The translations under genes and the position numbers were made by a program. Of a stretch of 64,000 bases of DNA, positions 43,854-53,289 are shown piece by piece. Source of the stretch: Runella limosa DSM 17973 (GTDB lineage: Bacteria > Bacteroidota > Bacteroidia > Cytophagales > Spirosomataceae); contig NZ_AXVJ01000043.1 in NCBI RefSeq assembly GCF_000482465.1, forward strand, positions 91,070 to 155,069, read 5' to 3'. The notes under the pieces are model-generated. The model was not told the DNA's origin. It did no database searches and saw nothing but the letters and a program-made list of their open reading frames with translations. Position 1 is the first letter of the stretch. Every line of letters starts with the position of its first letter.

Positions 43854-45011
43854 ATGGCACAAAAAAGAGACTATTACGAAATTCTTGGCGTAAGCAAAGG
43901 GGCGTCGGAGGATGAAATCAAGAAAGCCTACCGTAAGTTGGCTATCAAATACCACCCTGACAAAAATCCTGACGACCCGTCGGCAGAAGAAAAGTTTAAA
44001 GAAGCTGCCGAAGCCTACGGAGTGCTCAGTGATGCCGAAAAACGCAAACGTTATGACCAGTTTGGGCACGCAGGCATGGGCGGAAACGGCGGCTTTGGTG
44101 GTGGCCAAGGTTTCGACATTAACGATATTTTCTCTCAGTTTGGGGATATATTTGGCGATTCGTCGCCATTTGGGGATATGTTTGGCGGTGGTGGTGGTGG
44201 CGGCGGTGGCCGTCGCGTCCGCCGTGGAACCGACCTCCGCATCAAACTTAAATTAGACCTTCGCGAAGTAGCCGAAGGAGCTGATAAAAAAATCAAAGTA
44301 AAACGCTACGTAAGTTGCAACACCTGCGGCGGCAACGGCGCTAAAAATGGTGGCTCGCTTAAAACCTGTCATACTTGTAACGGAAACGGCCAAGTACGAA
44401 AAGTAGTAAGCACGATGCTCGGCCAAATGGTATCGACCAGCACCTGCCCTACGTGTAACGGAGACGGAAAAATTGTCACCGAACGTTGTGAAGCTTGCGC
44501 AGGTGAAGGACGGGTGTTAGAAGAGGATTTGATTAGCATCAAAATCCCAGGAGGAGTAGCCGACGGAATGCAACTTTCCATGAGCGGCAAAGGAAACGTG
44601 CCTCCACGTGGCGGTATCGCAGGAGATTTGTTGATTGTCGTAGAGGAAGAAGAAGACGAACAGTTGAAGCGCGATGGCAACAACTTGGTCTATGACTTGC
44701 ACCTCAGCTTTATTGATGCTGCATTGGGAACAGCCGTAGAAGTCCCTACCCTCGACGGCAAGGCACGCGTACCGATTGAAGCGGGTATTCAAGGCGGTAA
44801 AATTTTGCGTTTGAAAGGAAAAGGAATCAAAGAGCTCAATGGCTACGGCCGTGGTGATCAGTTGATCCATATCAATATTTGGACGCCAAAACAGGTAAGC
44901 AGCGACGAACGTGCCCTGCTCGAAAAGCTCCGTAATTCTCCCAATTTCCAGCCTAAACCTGGAAAAAATGAGAAAGGATTTTTTGAAAAAATGAAGGATT
45001 TCTTCCACTAG
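43854..45011 (+). CDS. dnaJ: Molecular chaperone DnaJ
   Basis: 385 residues, the type I form. The J domain with the HPD motif ([10 protein letters not shown]) is at about residues 5-75; a Gly/Phe-rich stretch with GGGGGGGGG follows; then four zinc-finger repeats of CxxCxGxG type ([32 protein letters not shown]) at about 155-230; then the substrate-binding domains. It delivers unfolded proteins to DnaK and stimulates its ATPase. Overlaps the transcript of grpE. A terminator is at 45028. Confidence 0.98.
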   Translation: MAQKRDYYEILGVSKGASEDEIKKAYRKLAIKYHPDKNPDDPSAEEKFKEAAEAYGVLSDAEKRKRYDQFGHAGMGGNGGFGGGQGFDINDIFSQFGDIFGDSSPFGDMFGGGGGGGGGRRVRRGTDLRIKLKLDLREVAEGADKKIKVKRYVSCNTCGGNGAKNGGSLKTCHTCNGNGQVRKVVSTMLGQMVSTSTCPTCNGDGKIVTERCEACAGEGRVLEEDLISIKIPGGVADGMQLSMSGKGNVPPRGGIAGDLLIVVEEEEDEQLKRDGNNLVYDLHLSFIDAALGTAVEVPTLDGKARVPIEAGIQGGKILRLKGKGIKELNGYGRGDQLIHINIWTPKQVSSDERALLEKLRNSPNFQPKPGKNEKGFFEKMKDFFH

Positions 45012-45027
45012 AAATAGCAAGGATAAA

Positions 45028-45063
45028 CAAAAAACGGGCGCTGAAAGGTGCCCGTTTTTTGTT
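45028..45063 (+). terminator. Intrinsic terminator of grpE-dnaJ
   Basis: AAAACGGGC and GCCCGTTTT arms around CGCTGAAAGGT, followed by TTTTG. Confidence 0.85.
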
Positions 45064-45114
45064 TATACAAAGGGGGTGTACGAAACTTTGCAAATGACTA
45101 GGTAAAGTTAAACC

Positions 45115-45215
45115 CATAGCCCACATAGAGGTTTCACATAGAAAACAAATCGAAGTACCAATACGGCTGTCGTCTATGTTTACTATGTGTTTATTCTACT
45201 GTGCTCTATGTGTTT
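45115..45215. repeat. CACATAG-type intergenic repeat
   Basis: Several CACATAG / CTATGTG copies in opposite orientations (CCCACATAGAGG, TCACATAGAAAAC, CTATGTTTACTATGTG, CTCTATGTG). CTATGTTTACTATGTG at 45174-45189 is the exact complement of CACATAGTAAACATAG at 61036-61051. Part of the intergenic space 45012-45270. Confidence 0.7.
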
Positions 45216-45270
45216 TAACAGAAATGCTGCGGGCTACGAAAATCGGCAATTTTATTTCTTCTAAGCCTTC

Positions 45271-45873
45271 CTAAACTTTCGGCATCACAATCACATAACG
45301 CCCTCCCATAAAAACATACAAAATCAGCATTGCAGTAAAAAAAGCCAAGGCAGTGATGACTAAAGCATGAAACTTAGCTTGCTTATCGCTCACCATTCCA
45401 GCGATTTTTTTACGGTGCGTAGCTGCTACGTGGATGCCCAACGCCATGATTCCCAAGAAATAATAGGGGACAAAGTAATATTTAAAAGGTGCTTCTAAGA
45501 CTACCCGAGCCGCAAAATAGAAGTCGGTGTCGGTACCAAAGTAGAGACGCTGCCCAACTACTGCCCCAATATGTTGGACAATAAAAAATGCAAAAGCCCA
45601 ACCAGCAAACATTTGCAAACGGTCGTTTAAACTCAAATGAGGTACTTTTCTAAGAGCCATCGCTTGCCTGATACCGCTATATACTTGAAACCCAAAGCAT
45701 AACAAAAGTACTATCTCAACAACGGGCTGGCGGTAGATGGTGCGCAGGGCTTCCATTATTTCGCGGTGCGTTTCGATGCCATACCACGCCATTGCATGAT
45801 TAAAAAGGTGGGCTGCGGCAAAGATTGCAATGATTATTCCCGAAATTCGGTGAAGGCTTTTTATCTTGTCCAT
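45271..45873 (-). CDS. Cytochrome b-like integral membrane protein
   Basis: 200 residues with about five hydrophobic segments (near 9-30, 50-68, 85-105, 125-148 and 165-188). Several His residues lie in or near helices (HRISG at 8, AAHLFNHAMAW around 21, FFIVQHIGAVVG and LGIHVAATH), which resembles the succinate dehydrogenase cytochrome b556 fold with haem ligands. The reaction and partner are unknown. It is the last gene of a minus-strand operon, 69 bases after a Crp/Fnr regulator, which may control it. A quinone-linked electron carrier is a reasonable guess, not established. Confidence 0.72.
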   Translation of the reverse strand: MDKIKSLHRISGIIIAIFAAAHLFNHAMAWYGIETHREIMEALRTIYRQPVVEIVLLLCFGFQVYSGIRQAMALRKVPHLSLNDRLQMFAGWAFAFFIVQHIGAVVGQRLYFGTDTDFYFAARVVLEAPFKYYFVPYYFLGIMALGIHVAATHRKKIAGMVSDKQAKFHALVITALAFFTAMLILYVFMGGRYVIVMPKV

Positions 45874-45942
45874 TGTGGCGAGTGTTTATACTCCCAAAAG
45901 TCAGGAAAGCGCCAAACACTTCATTTGATAAATGTCAAAAAA

Positions 45943-46509
45943 TCAATATTTGGCCCTGATACGGCTCAAGGTTTCGAGGGTAATTCCCAAATAAGAAGCA
46001 ATATGCGTCAGTTGTAGGCGGTTGCTGAGGTCGGGAAAACGGCGAAGGAAGGTGTCGTACCGCTGTTGCGCATTTTGAAACTGAATCATGTCAACGCGTT
46101 CTTGTAAAATCAAAAACTGCTCCATTGTAACCAAACGGGCGATGCGCTCCACGACGTGAAACTGCCGACAAAGCGCTTCTAAGTCATCGTATCCAATGGA
46201 ATACACCTGCGAATCTTCCAAAATTTCAATCGTATATCGACTAGGCTGCCGAGCATAGAAGCTATCGATGGCCGTAAAAGGATTTCCCTGTATCGCCAGC
46301 CAATCGACTACTTCTTTGTCTTCTTTTCCGTGAAAAACACGCGCCAAGCCCGACACCATAAAAAACATATTGTGACAGACTTGGCCTTGCTGAAAAATAA
46401 TTTCTCCCTTGGCAAATCGGTGAAGCTTGGCTTTTTGGGCAATGAGCGCTTTGGCTTCCTCGGGAAGGCGTTCTATTTCATCAAAAAAGTGAATAATGGG
46501 CGACATCAT
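45943..46509 (-). CDS. Crp/Fnr family transcriptional regulator
   Basis: 188 residues. The N-terminal cyclic-nucleotide-binding-type beta-barrel includes RFAKGEIIFQQGQVCHNMFFMVSGLARVFHG, and the C-terminus has a helix-turn-helix of the ITLETLSRIRAKY type (HIASYLGITLETLSR). No four-Cys Fnr cluster is visible, so it is unlikely to be an oxygen-sensing Fnr. Its ATG overlaps the stop of the DUF2252 gene (ATGA-type overlap at 46506-46509), so the two are translationally coupled. It probably controls its own operon. Confidence 0.9.
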   Translation of the reverse strand: MMSPIIHFFDEIERLPEEAKALIAQKAKLHRFAKGEIIFQQGQVCHNMFFMVSGLARVFHGKEDKEVVDWLAIQGNPFTAIDSFYARQPSRYTIEILEDSQVYSIGYDDLEALCRQFHVVERIARLVTMEQFLILQERVDMIQFQNAQQRYDTFLRRFPDLSNRLQLTHIASYLGITLETLSRIRAKY

Positions 46510-47696
46510 TCAAAAAACCCTTCTTCGTACGCTTCACAAAATGCGAAATAATCTTGATGAACTTTGTTGGGATATTCACAGCAAAACGTGAGTAGGTCTT
46601 GCTGCCACTGCGGTTGCTTCGCAAAATCAATTAGCTCATCGGCAATCGACGAACCTTGACGCCCTGCACTTCGTAAATGCCCCGAGGCAACAATAACAGC
46701 CGTAGTTCGGATTAGGTCTTCGAGCGTTTCCAGCTCGCCGTCCCACAAATGAAAATCTAGCTTGTCTTGCTCAGGCTGAAGTTCTTTCAATACAAACGAT
46801 TTACCCTGACCTACGATTTCACAAAACAAGGTTGGTAGTACATTATTAACCCGACTTTGGATACCTACAATCCGAGCGGCTTCAGTAGGCCAAGTGGGCT
46901 GCGAAAGCGGCAAAAGGGGTGTGAGCGTGGATGCTCTTGCCTCTTTGAGATCAAGCAAATACTGTTTTTCTTTGGTATTTTCGACCAAAATCACGTAACG
47001 TTCTAAGCCCAAACTCGCCGTTCCTGTGAGCCGCACACCGATGTCACAAATACGGGTAAAAAACGGATTGGGGTGTTGTTGAAGCCAAGCCGTTAGCAAT
47101 GTTTCGATTTCCGAACGCTTTTGCGCCGAGATAGGCAACACCTTCCCATTTTCGAGGTTAAGTTTGCGTTCACCTTCTACTTTTACGGTACGTGTTTTGA
47201 TAAAATCCTTGCGACGGCGTTTTTCGAGTTGATCAAAAAACTCGGCCAACATACCTGTGGCAATGCGCCTCTCAATGTCGATGGGTTTTCCCGAAACCAG
47301 GGTTTTGGTATAACTGTCCAAAAACGCGAGCGCCATTTGCTCATTTTCTTCAGATTCCAAATCCAACTCCTCCCCCGCAATGTAAATGCTCGTGAGCATT
47401 CGCGCTAGTTCCCAAGTAACGGGCAAAAGAGCGGCATCATCAAAATCGTTAATGTCAAAATAAACCAAGCGGTTTTCGGCTTTGTAGGTACCAAAATTCT
47501 GCAAATGCAAATCTCCACATCCCCAAACGTGGGTCGGGTCGGTGGTCGAAAAATGCTGTGCAAAGTCTTGAAAAAAAACCGATGAAGTTGCCCGAAAAAA
47601 TAGAAACAACCCCTCCGACATACGTTCGTATTTTTGTTCCAACAACTGTGGGCTGCGCCCTTGATTCGACTGTTTTATGTGTTCGTTGACTGTCAT
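46506..47696 (-). CDS. DUF2252 family protein
   Basis: 396 residues. DUF2252 proteins are distantly related to aminoglycoside-phosphotransferase/kinase-like folds; function not established. Typical segments are VWGCGDLHLQNFGTY (near residue 60), FDINDFDDAALLPVTWELARML, and KLDFHLWDGELETLEDLIRT. The GDLHxxN and NDFDD patterns correspond to the catalytic loop and metal-binding Asp of such kinase-like folds. It follows the PBP4-like gene by 14 bases and overlaps the Crp/Fnr gene, within one operon. Confidence 0.9.
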   Translation of the reverse strand: MTVNEHIKQSNQGRSPQLLEQKYERMSEGLFLFFRATSSVFFQDFAQHFSTTDPTHVWGCGDLHLQNFGTYKAENRLVYFDINDFDDAALLPVTWELARMLTSIYIAGEELDLESEENEQMALAFLDSYTKTLVSGKPIDIERRIATGMLAEFFDQLEKRRRKDFIKTRTVKVEGERKLNLENGKVLPISAQKRSEIETLLTAWLQQHPNPFFTRICDIGVRLTGTASLGLERYVILVENTKEKQYLLDLKEARASTLTPLLPLSQPTWPTEAARIVGIQSRVNNVLPTLFCEIVGQGKSFVLKELQPEQDKLDFHLWDGELETLEDLIRTTAVIVASGHLRSAGRQGSSIADELIDFAKQPQWQQDLLTFCCEYPNKVHQDYFAFCEAYEEGFFE

Positions 47697-47710
47697 AAGT
47701 GTAATTACGT

Positions 47711-49045
47711 CTAGTACTTTTCGTGAATTTCGGTCAAAATCCGCTCTACTTCAGCCCGAATTTCGGCCGTTTTTTTGATATAAGCGCCGTTCATTAGGCT
47801 AAAAACCAGCGTTTTGCCGCTTTTGGTACGAAGATAACCACTCAAACAATACGTATTGGCCAACGAACCCGTTTTGGCAAAAACAAAAGGCGTTTTGCTT
47901 TTATACTGACTCCGAATGGTTCCCGCTTTTCCACCAATGGCCATAAGCCCAAAGAGGCGTTCTTGCTCAGGAACTTTCGCATGTATTTTTTGCAATAGTT
48001 TCACCACCGAACGCGGCGTAAACAAATTGTAGCGCGACAAGCCCGATCCATCTTCCCAAATAGGCTCATCGGGGAGGTCGGCCAAAAATTGTTTTTTGAC
48101 GTGTTCGATGGCTTTCGTAGCGTCGATGCCTTCATTGTTAGGGTCGAGTTGGGAAGCGCATAAGAGTAAAATTTGCTCCGCAAACATGTTATCGCTCACC
48201 TGCAACATACGGCGGTAGAGGGTATCAATAGGCAAGCTGTAAAGTGTTTTGAACTGCGACCCGAGGGCTGTTTTGGGAAACAATCGAACTTCTTTTTTGA
48301 GCGTATCCGAAAGCAAATAGGCCATGGTGGAGTTGGCAACGCGGAAGGGTAAATCTTCGGTAAAAGATTTGGTAGGCCAACCCATCGAGTAAAAATTATT
48401 AGCAAATTCGTCGCGCGTTAGTTTGAATTTCTCTGACCAAGCCGCCGTGCGCAAACTATCTTTGAAGATACGTGGGCTCACGGTGTTGTTGGTAAAGCGT
48501 ACGATGTTTCCGTACAAAGGCAAAGGCGAAATTTCGGCTTGGTAGTAGTCGCCATAATCGGCCCACGACCAACCCGCCCCGAAGCGCTTGCCTGTGTAAT
48601 TGTGGGGATAATAAAACAAATGGCCGCGCCAGTTTTTCAGAAAAGCAAAAACGTTTGAGGCAGGCATATCGGGATGAAGTAAAGAGGGATCGCCCGTTCC
48701 CCAAAAAATCAGCGAATCGCCCTTGGTAGCATAGCGCAAGGCGGGGATAGAATCTCCGAGCATACATAGCCCCGCATAGAGCGTAAAAAGCTTGGTGTTG
48801 GAGGCGGGTGTAAAATAGCGATCGGCTTGATATTCGGCCACAGTTTCTTGTTTTTCGAGGTCATACAAGGCAAATCCCGTATGGTTTTGACGAAAAACCG
48901 CCGAATTACTCACCAGTTCTCCCCACTTGGTAGCAGGCGGTGCGTTGTTAATTTTAGCCGTAGATTTGGTTTGGGAAGTAGCACAACTTGTCAATAAAAA
49001 ACTGCTAATAAAGACAAAAAAAAGGGTTTGTAGAGGACGTAGCAT
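47711..49045 (-). CDS. dacB: PBP4-type D-alanyl-D-alanine carboxypeptidase/endopeptidase
   Basis: 444 residues with a lipoprotein-type signal (FISSFLLTSCATSQ). Penicillin-binding motifs are SNTK (active-site Ser, ASNTKLFTLYAG, near residue 82), SDN (VSDNMFAEQ, near 290) and KTG (FAKTGSLANTYCLSG, near 395). The order and spacing fit family S13 (PBP4, DacB), which trims peptidoglycan peptides in the periplasm. Gene symbol given for the family; it leads the operon with DUF2252, Crp/Fnr and a membrane protein. The link among these functions is not evident from sequence. Confidence 0.9.
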   Translation of the reverse strand: MLRPLQTLFFVFISSFLLTSCATSQTKSTAKINNAPPATKWGELVSNSAVFRQNHTGFALYDLEKQETVAEYQADRYFTPASNTKLFTLYAGLCMLGDSIPALRYATKGDSLIFWGTGDPSLLHPDMPASNVFAFLKNWRGHLFYYPHNYTGKRFGAGWSWADYGDYYQAEISPLPLYGNIVRFTNNTVSPRIFKDSLRTAAWSEKFKLTRDEFANNFYSMGWPTKSFTEDLPFRVANSTMAYLLSDTLKKEVRLFPKTALGSQFKTLYSLPIDTLYRRMLQVSDNMFAEQILLLCASQLDPNNEGIDATKAIEHVKKQFLADLPDEPIWEDGSGLSRYNLFTPRSVVKLLQKIHAKVPEQERLFGLMAIGGKAGTIRSQYKSKTPFVFAKTGSLANTYCLSGYLRTKSGKTLVFSLMNGAYIKKTAEIRAEVERILTEIHEKY

Positions 49046-49072
49046 AAAATCAAGCTTGTGGGTGGTACGTTC

Positions 49073-49110
49073 GCGAACTTTGCCAAAGTTGGGGACTTTG
49101 CCAAAGGTTT
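49073..49110. repeat. ACTTTGCCAAAG direct and inverted repeat
   Basis: AACTTTG-C-CAAAGTT palindrome at about 49077-49090, then GGACTTTGCCAAAGG. Lies in the short intergenic region 49046-49206 upstream of the divergent PBP4-like and prenyl synthase genes. Confidence 0.7.
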
Positions 49111-49206
49111 TTACATAATTTCCTCAAAACTTTTTTGGCCAGCCACCGTTTATACATATAAGTTCCCTTATTTTGGGCTTCAAAGCTTTTTATTCCTATT
49201 TATAGC

Positions 49207-50184
49207 ATGACGTTTCAACCTTTCTTAGAGGCCATTGGCAAGCAAGTCGATAACACCACCTACGGAGCAAACCCCATCGAATTATACGAACCTATTCAGT
49301 ACATCATGTCTTTGGGAGGCAAGCGTTTACGGCCTCTTTTGACAACACTCTCTGCCCATCTTTTTACGGATGATTGGCAGAAAACTCTCAAACCCGCCGT
49401 GGCCGTCGAAGTGTTTCACAATTTTACGCTCATGCACGACGACATCATGGACTGCGCACCTTTGCGCCGTGGCAAACCGACAGTCCACGAAAAATGGAAC
49501 GCCAATACGGCCATTTTGTCGGGCGACGTGATGCTGGTCAATGCCTATGAACTTTTGTTGGATGTAGAACCCGCCTATTTACCCAAAGTCATTAAGCGCT
49601 TTAATCGGACGGCGGCAGAAGTGTGCGAAGGGCAACAGTTTGACATGAACTTTGAGACGCGTACTGACGTGTCGCAGGAAGAATATATCGAAATGATTCG
49701 TCTCAAAACGTCGGTTTTGCTGGGCTTTGCCATGGAATTGGGCGGAATTATTGCAGGAGCCGACGACGCCACCACCCAAGCCCTCTACGACGCGGGCGTA
49801 AGCATGGGGCTAGGTTTTCAGTTAAAAGATGACTTGCTGGATGTGTATGGTGACCCCGAAAAATTTGGAAAACAAGTCGGCGGCGACATCATTGCCAACA
49901 AAAAAACGTTTATGCTCATCGAGGCCCTTTTGTTGGCCGAAGGAGAAACCAAAGAGCAACTGCACTACTGGCTGACTCAGGAACAAGGTACGTACGACAC
50001 CGCCACCAAAGTAGCTGCCGTGACCGATATTTATACCCAACTGGGAATTGACAAAATTGCGGAAGCCAAAGCCAATGCGTATTTTGCCCATGGTTTTGAA
50101 GTTTTGCAAAACCTGCCCGTAGCTGAAGCACGCAAAAAGCCTTTGCTTGATTTTGCCGATTTTTTGGTGGGGCGAGAAAGCTGA
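49207..50184 (+). CDS. Polyprenyl diphosphate synthase family protein
   Basis: 325 residues, trans-type isoprenyl synthase. The two aspartate-rich motifs are LMHDDIMDCAPLRRGKPTVH (first DDxxD, near residue 75) and QLKDDLLDVYGD (second, near 205); GGKRLRPLL near residue 38 is conserved. It builds a linear polyprenyl diphosphate such as that for menaquinone or undecaprenol, or a farnesyl/geranylgeranyl product; chain length not readable with confidence. It starts a plus-strand group on its own promoter. Confidence 0.93.
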   Translation: MTFQPFLEAIGKQVDNTTYGANPIELYEPIQYIMSLGGKRLRPLLTTLSAHLFTDDWQKTLKPAVAVEVFHNFTLMHDDIMDCAPLRRGKPTVHEKWNANTAILSGDVMLVNAYELLLDVEPAYLPKVIKRFNRTAAEVCEGQQFDMNFETRTDVSQEEYIEMIRLKTSVLLGFAMELGGIIAGADDATTQALYDAGVSMGLGFQLKDDLLDVYGDPEKFGKQVGGDIIANKKTFMLIEALLLAEGETKEQLHYWLTQEQGTYDTATKVAAVTDIYTQLGIDKIAEAKANAYFAHGFEVLQNLPVAEARKKPLLDFADFLVGRES

Positions 50185-50295
50185 TGTGTATTTGCCTCAC
50201 AAGCGGTCAAAAAAGCATTTCTTAAACCAGTTTAAGTTTTTTTCGTGCTCATACGCCACCTTTGTGAAGTCATTAAAAACTAAACAAAAACAAAA

Positions 50296-50736
50296 ATGAG
50301 CAGCCGCGTAAAGATTCAAACTGCCTTTCCCGAAGCGTGGAAAGCCATGTACGGAGTTGAAACTACCCTAGCAAACACCAACATTCCGCTTACGACCAAA
50401 GAATTAATGAAAGTAAGAGCTTCGCAGCTCAACCAATGTGCTTTCTGTATCGACATGCACGCTACCAGCGCCCTAAAAAACGGTGAAACTGCCAAACGAT
50501 TACTGTTATTGGATGCCTGGAAAGAAACTGACCTTTTTTCGGAAGAAGAAAAAGCCGCATTGGCCGTTGTCGAAGACATCACGCTGATTCACCAAGGAGG
50601 CTTGACAGAGGCTACTTACCAAAATGCCCAAAAGTATTACGACGAAAAAAGTATCGCCCAACTTATCATGGTGTCGGTCGTTATCAATTCTTGGAATCGA
50701 ATTGCCATCAGTACTCAGCTTCCTGTCGCCAAATAG
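50296..50736 (+). CDS. Carboxymuconolactone decarboxylase family (AhpD-like) protein
   Basis: 146 residues. The C-x-x-C pair in QLNQCAFCIDMHATSALKNGET is the AhpD-like redox motif, and the following His completes the site. Such proteins support peroxide or alkyl hydroperoxide reduction, or act as thiol-dependent hydrolases; they are often small stand-alone enzymes. It is 111 bases after the prenyl synthase gene with no known link. Confidence 0.92.
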   Translation: MSSRVKIQTAFPEAWKAMYGVETTLANTNIPLTTKELMKVRASQLNQCAFCIDMHATSALKNGETAKRLLLLDAWKETDLFSEEEKAALAVVEDITLIHQGGLTEATYQNAQKYYDEKSIAQLIMVSVVINSWNRIAISTQLPVAK

Positions 50737-50875
50737 CCAATAGTCATTTTATTTGACAACGGCCTGACAGCAAATGGGTTGAAAGGTAATGTGCTACTTT
50801 AGCAGTAATTTAGCAGGGAAAGGGACTTTTGTAGGATGTAAATAAATGGACAGTCAACACTTACCATTGTATCAA

Positions 50876-51766
50876 ATGAAATCAAACCTTTCTCGCCGCG
50901 ATGCCCTCAAAACCTTAGGAGCTTCGGCGGCTACGATTCCTGCTATTGTCGATTCTGCTGAAGCGCATGCCCCCCTTAAACTCAAAGGAAATATCAAGCA
51001 CTCAGTTAGTCGCTGGTGCTACGCCTCTATCCCTTTCGAAGAACTTTGCCAAGCCAGTAAAGACATGGGCATTGAGTCGATTGAGCTAACAGGGCCAAAA
51101 GAGTGGGCGATTATGAAAAACTACGGCTTGACCTCTGCCTTGGGATGGGCCGATCCTTGGCCTGAAAAAACGGGCTTAGGTAGTTTTTTAAACGACCCTA
51201 AAAATCACGACATCATCGTAAAATGCTACGAAGAATTGTTGCCCCAAGCCCAAGAGTACGGAATCACCAACGTAATTTGTTTCTCAGGAAACCGCCGTGG
51301 TTTGGGCGATTATCAGGGATTGCTCAATTGCCAAAAAGGGCTTAAACGCCTGATTCCGTTGGCCGAAAAATACAACGTAACCCTGACGATGGAGCTGTTG
51401 AGTTCGCGCGCTAGTCACCCTGACTATCAAGCCGACAATGTAGAATGGGGCGCAGTTTTGTGCGAAATGGTAGGGTCGGAAAAATTCAAACTCTTGTACG
51501 ACATTTACCACATGCAGAGCATGAGCGGTGATCATATTCGCAATGTTCAGCGTTATGGCAAATACATCAGCCATTACCATACAGGTGGGCACCCTGGCCG
51601 TAACGAAATCGACGATACCCAAGAGATTTATTACCCTGCCATTGTGAAGGCGATTGTGGCGTCGGGTTATAAAGGATACATCGGACAAGAATTTGTACCA
51701 AAAGCCAAAGACAAAGCAGGAATGCTAGAAGCTTTGAAAAAATGCGTGTTGATTTGCGACGTTTAG
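50876..51766 (+). CDS. Sugar phosphate isomerase/epimerase-like TIM barrel, exported
   Basis: 296 residues from ATG 50876; the alternative ATG at 50846 adds 10 residues and is not needed. SRRDALKTLGAS at the N-terminus looks like a Tat signal. The barrel resembles the AP endonuclease-2/xylose isomerase-like superfamily with hydroxypyruvate-isomerase-like sequence: VTLTMELLSSR, LLYDIYHMQSM, ISHYHTGGHPGR and YKGYIGQEFVP carry likely metal-binding Glu, Asp, His and Glu. Substrate unknown. A terminator follows at 51784. Confidence 0.85.
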   Translation: MKSNLSRRDALKTLGASAATIPAIVDSAEAHAPLKLKGNIKHSVSRWCYASIPFEELCQASKDMGIESIELTGPKEWAIMKNYGLTSALGWADPWPEKTGLGSFLNDPKNHDIIVKCYEELLPQAQEYGITNVICFSGNRRGLGDYQGLLNCQKGLKRLIPLAEKYNVTLTMELLSSRASHPDYQADNVEWGAVLCEMVGSEKFKLLYDIYHMQSMSGDHIRNVQRYGKYISHYHTGGHPGRNEIDDTQEIYYPAIVKAIVASGYKGYIGQEFVPKAKDKAGMLEALKKCVLICDV

Positions 51767-51783
51767 TATAACGCAATAACTAG

Positions 51784-51822
51784 AAAAGCCGCCCTAAAAC
51801 TTGTTCTAGGGCGGCTTTTTTG
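51784..51822. terminator. Intrinsic terminator
   Basis: AAAAGCCGCCCTA and TAGGGCGGCTTTT arms around a short loop with a T-run, between the isomerase gene and the convergent methyltransferase gene. Confidence 0.9.
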
Positions 51823-51847
51823 TTGTTAATGGGTATATAAAGACAAA

Positions 51848-52549
51848 CTAAGCAGGACAAAAAACTGGTTGAACAGGGGTTGATTTCTCTAAAACGAGAC
51901 CATTGGTATGTTTTGACAAAATAAAGCCATGTTCGTACAAATACTCTAAGTTCCAGCGGCGTACCATTCCGTGCTGCATCAACAACGGGCTTTCGGCATG
52001 ATTGATAAAATGACCCAGTCCATAGTAGTCATCCATTTCTTGGGCAGTAATGCTAAACGGTGCAGAATTAATCAGCGGGAAATATTCGAGTGTGATTACT
52101 AACGACTGAGTACCTACGTCGGTGAGGCGGTCGATGGCACGCAGGTATTCTTGGCGCATGTCGAGCGGCAACGCCACGAGCGAAGCACGGTCATACACCC
52201 AGTCGATAGGGCCGAGGTCTTCGGGGGTGAGCGCCATAAAATCTTTTCTAAGTAGGGTAATGTTGCCTGCGACGTAAGTCTCTTCGTCTGGTTGGTGATA
52301 CGATAATTTATTCTCCTCAAAAAACTCAATAATGGCTTTTTCAACAATCTCGACTCCGATTACTTTGTCGGCAAAAGCCGAAAGATAAACCATGTCAAGA
52401 CTTTTGCCGCACAAAGGAACAAGGACAGTTTTACCGCGTAATTCGCTGGGGGTAAAGTATGTTAAAACAAACGGATGAATGTCGCGACGGTGAAAGCTCG
52501 TGTAAAAACCGCCCTTGTCCCATGAGTCGAACCAAAATTTTGCTTCCAT
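51848..52549 (-). CDS. TPMT-like S-adenosylmethionine methyltransferase
   Basis: 233 residues. The opening EAKFWFDSWDKGGFYTSFHRRDIHP and LVPLCGKSLDMVYLS (motif I region near residue 45) fit the thiopurine-methyltransferase family, and PIDWVYDRASLVALPLDMRQEY is the classic downstream block. Family members methylate thiols, selenium or tellurium compounds and small ions; the substrate here is unknown. Probable promoter box at 52609-52616. Confidence 0.9.
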   Translation of the reverse strand: MEAKFWFDSWDKGGFYTSFHRRDIHPFVLTYFTPSELRGKTVLVPLCGKSLDMVYLSAFADKVIGVEIVEKAIIEFFEENKLSYHQPDEETYVAGNITLLRKDFMALTPEDLGPIDWVYDRASLVALPLDMRQEYLRAIDRLTDVGTQSLVITLEYFPLINSAPFSITAQEMDDYYGLGHFINHAESPLLMQHGMVRRWNLEYLYEHGFILSKHTNGLVLEKSTPVQPVFCPA

Positions 52550-52608
52550 AACTGTAGTTGATTAAAGAGTGTTTAGAGGATAAAAAAGTATGTTTTAAAA
52601 TCTTGAAA

Positions 52609-52616
52609 CAAAGCTA
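52609..52616 (-). promoter_or_regulatory. Putative -7 box of the TPMT-like gene
   Basis: Reads TAGCTTTG on the minus strand, exact TAnnTTTG, about 60 bases before the ATG. The remaining intergenic 52550-52851 shows no other recognised element. Confidence 0.45.
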
Positions 52617-52851
52617 ATGGCTGTTAGAATGTGCCACAATCAAGAATGAAGCGTGGGTTAGTCTGACTGAATAACTGGCGCCTTTTGGCTGATTGTTGGT
52701 TCAAAAGTAAGGGAGAGAAATGGGGTACTCAAATCTGCTTTTTTGAGGCGTTGATTTATGCTTTTCAAGCGTTGATTTTGGTCATTAAGGCGTAAGTTCC
52801 AACTTTTTTGTACGTCAATGCGTCGTATTCAAAACCCTTAATGATACGCCA

Positions 52852-53277
52852 ATGAAATACTTATCTCTGTTATTGTTTGCGGTGCTGCTGCTCACAAATT
52901 GCCAGCGCGAAGCCGTTACTCAAGACCCAAACGTGCTTGAAGGAGCATATCAAACCAACGCTTTCTTAGATCCATTGTGCATTGCCATTACCGACGTCAA
53001 TCAGCTTCCTCGTCTTGATATTCTTAAAAATTCGGATGGAAGCTACCGTTTGGTGCGCACTACATTTATCCCCCAAACCGCTACCACTACCCTCGAAAAC
53101 ATTTCGGCGGTGGCCATGTCAGGCGGGTTTTCGTTGCGCTACCAAAACCAACAAATTGGGACGTACGAAGATGGAAAGTGGTTTAATGGAAAAAAAGAAG
53201 TAAACTCAATGGTGCTAAAAGTTAGCCATACCGATACTCAAGGTACTTTTTTCTACTACGCAGGGGTTAAAAAATAG
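52852..53277 (+). CDS. Small lipoprotein of unknown function
   Basis: 141 residues. MKYLSLLLFAVLLLTNC is a lipoprotein signal with the lipobox Cys17; the mature protein is beta-rich and short. No family recognised. It stands alone, converging on a membrane-protein gene. Confidence 0.7.
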   Translation: MKYLSLLLFAVLLLTNCQREAVTQDPNVLEGAYQTNAFLDPLCIAITDVNQLPRLDILKNSDGSYRLVRTTFIPQTATTTLENISAVAMSGGFSLRYQNQQIGTYEDGKWFNGKKEVNSMVLKVSHTDTQGTFFYYAGVKK

Positions 53278-53289
53278 CCCAAAGGAAAG

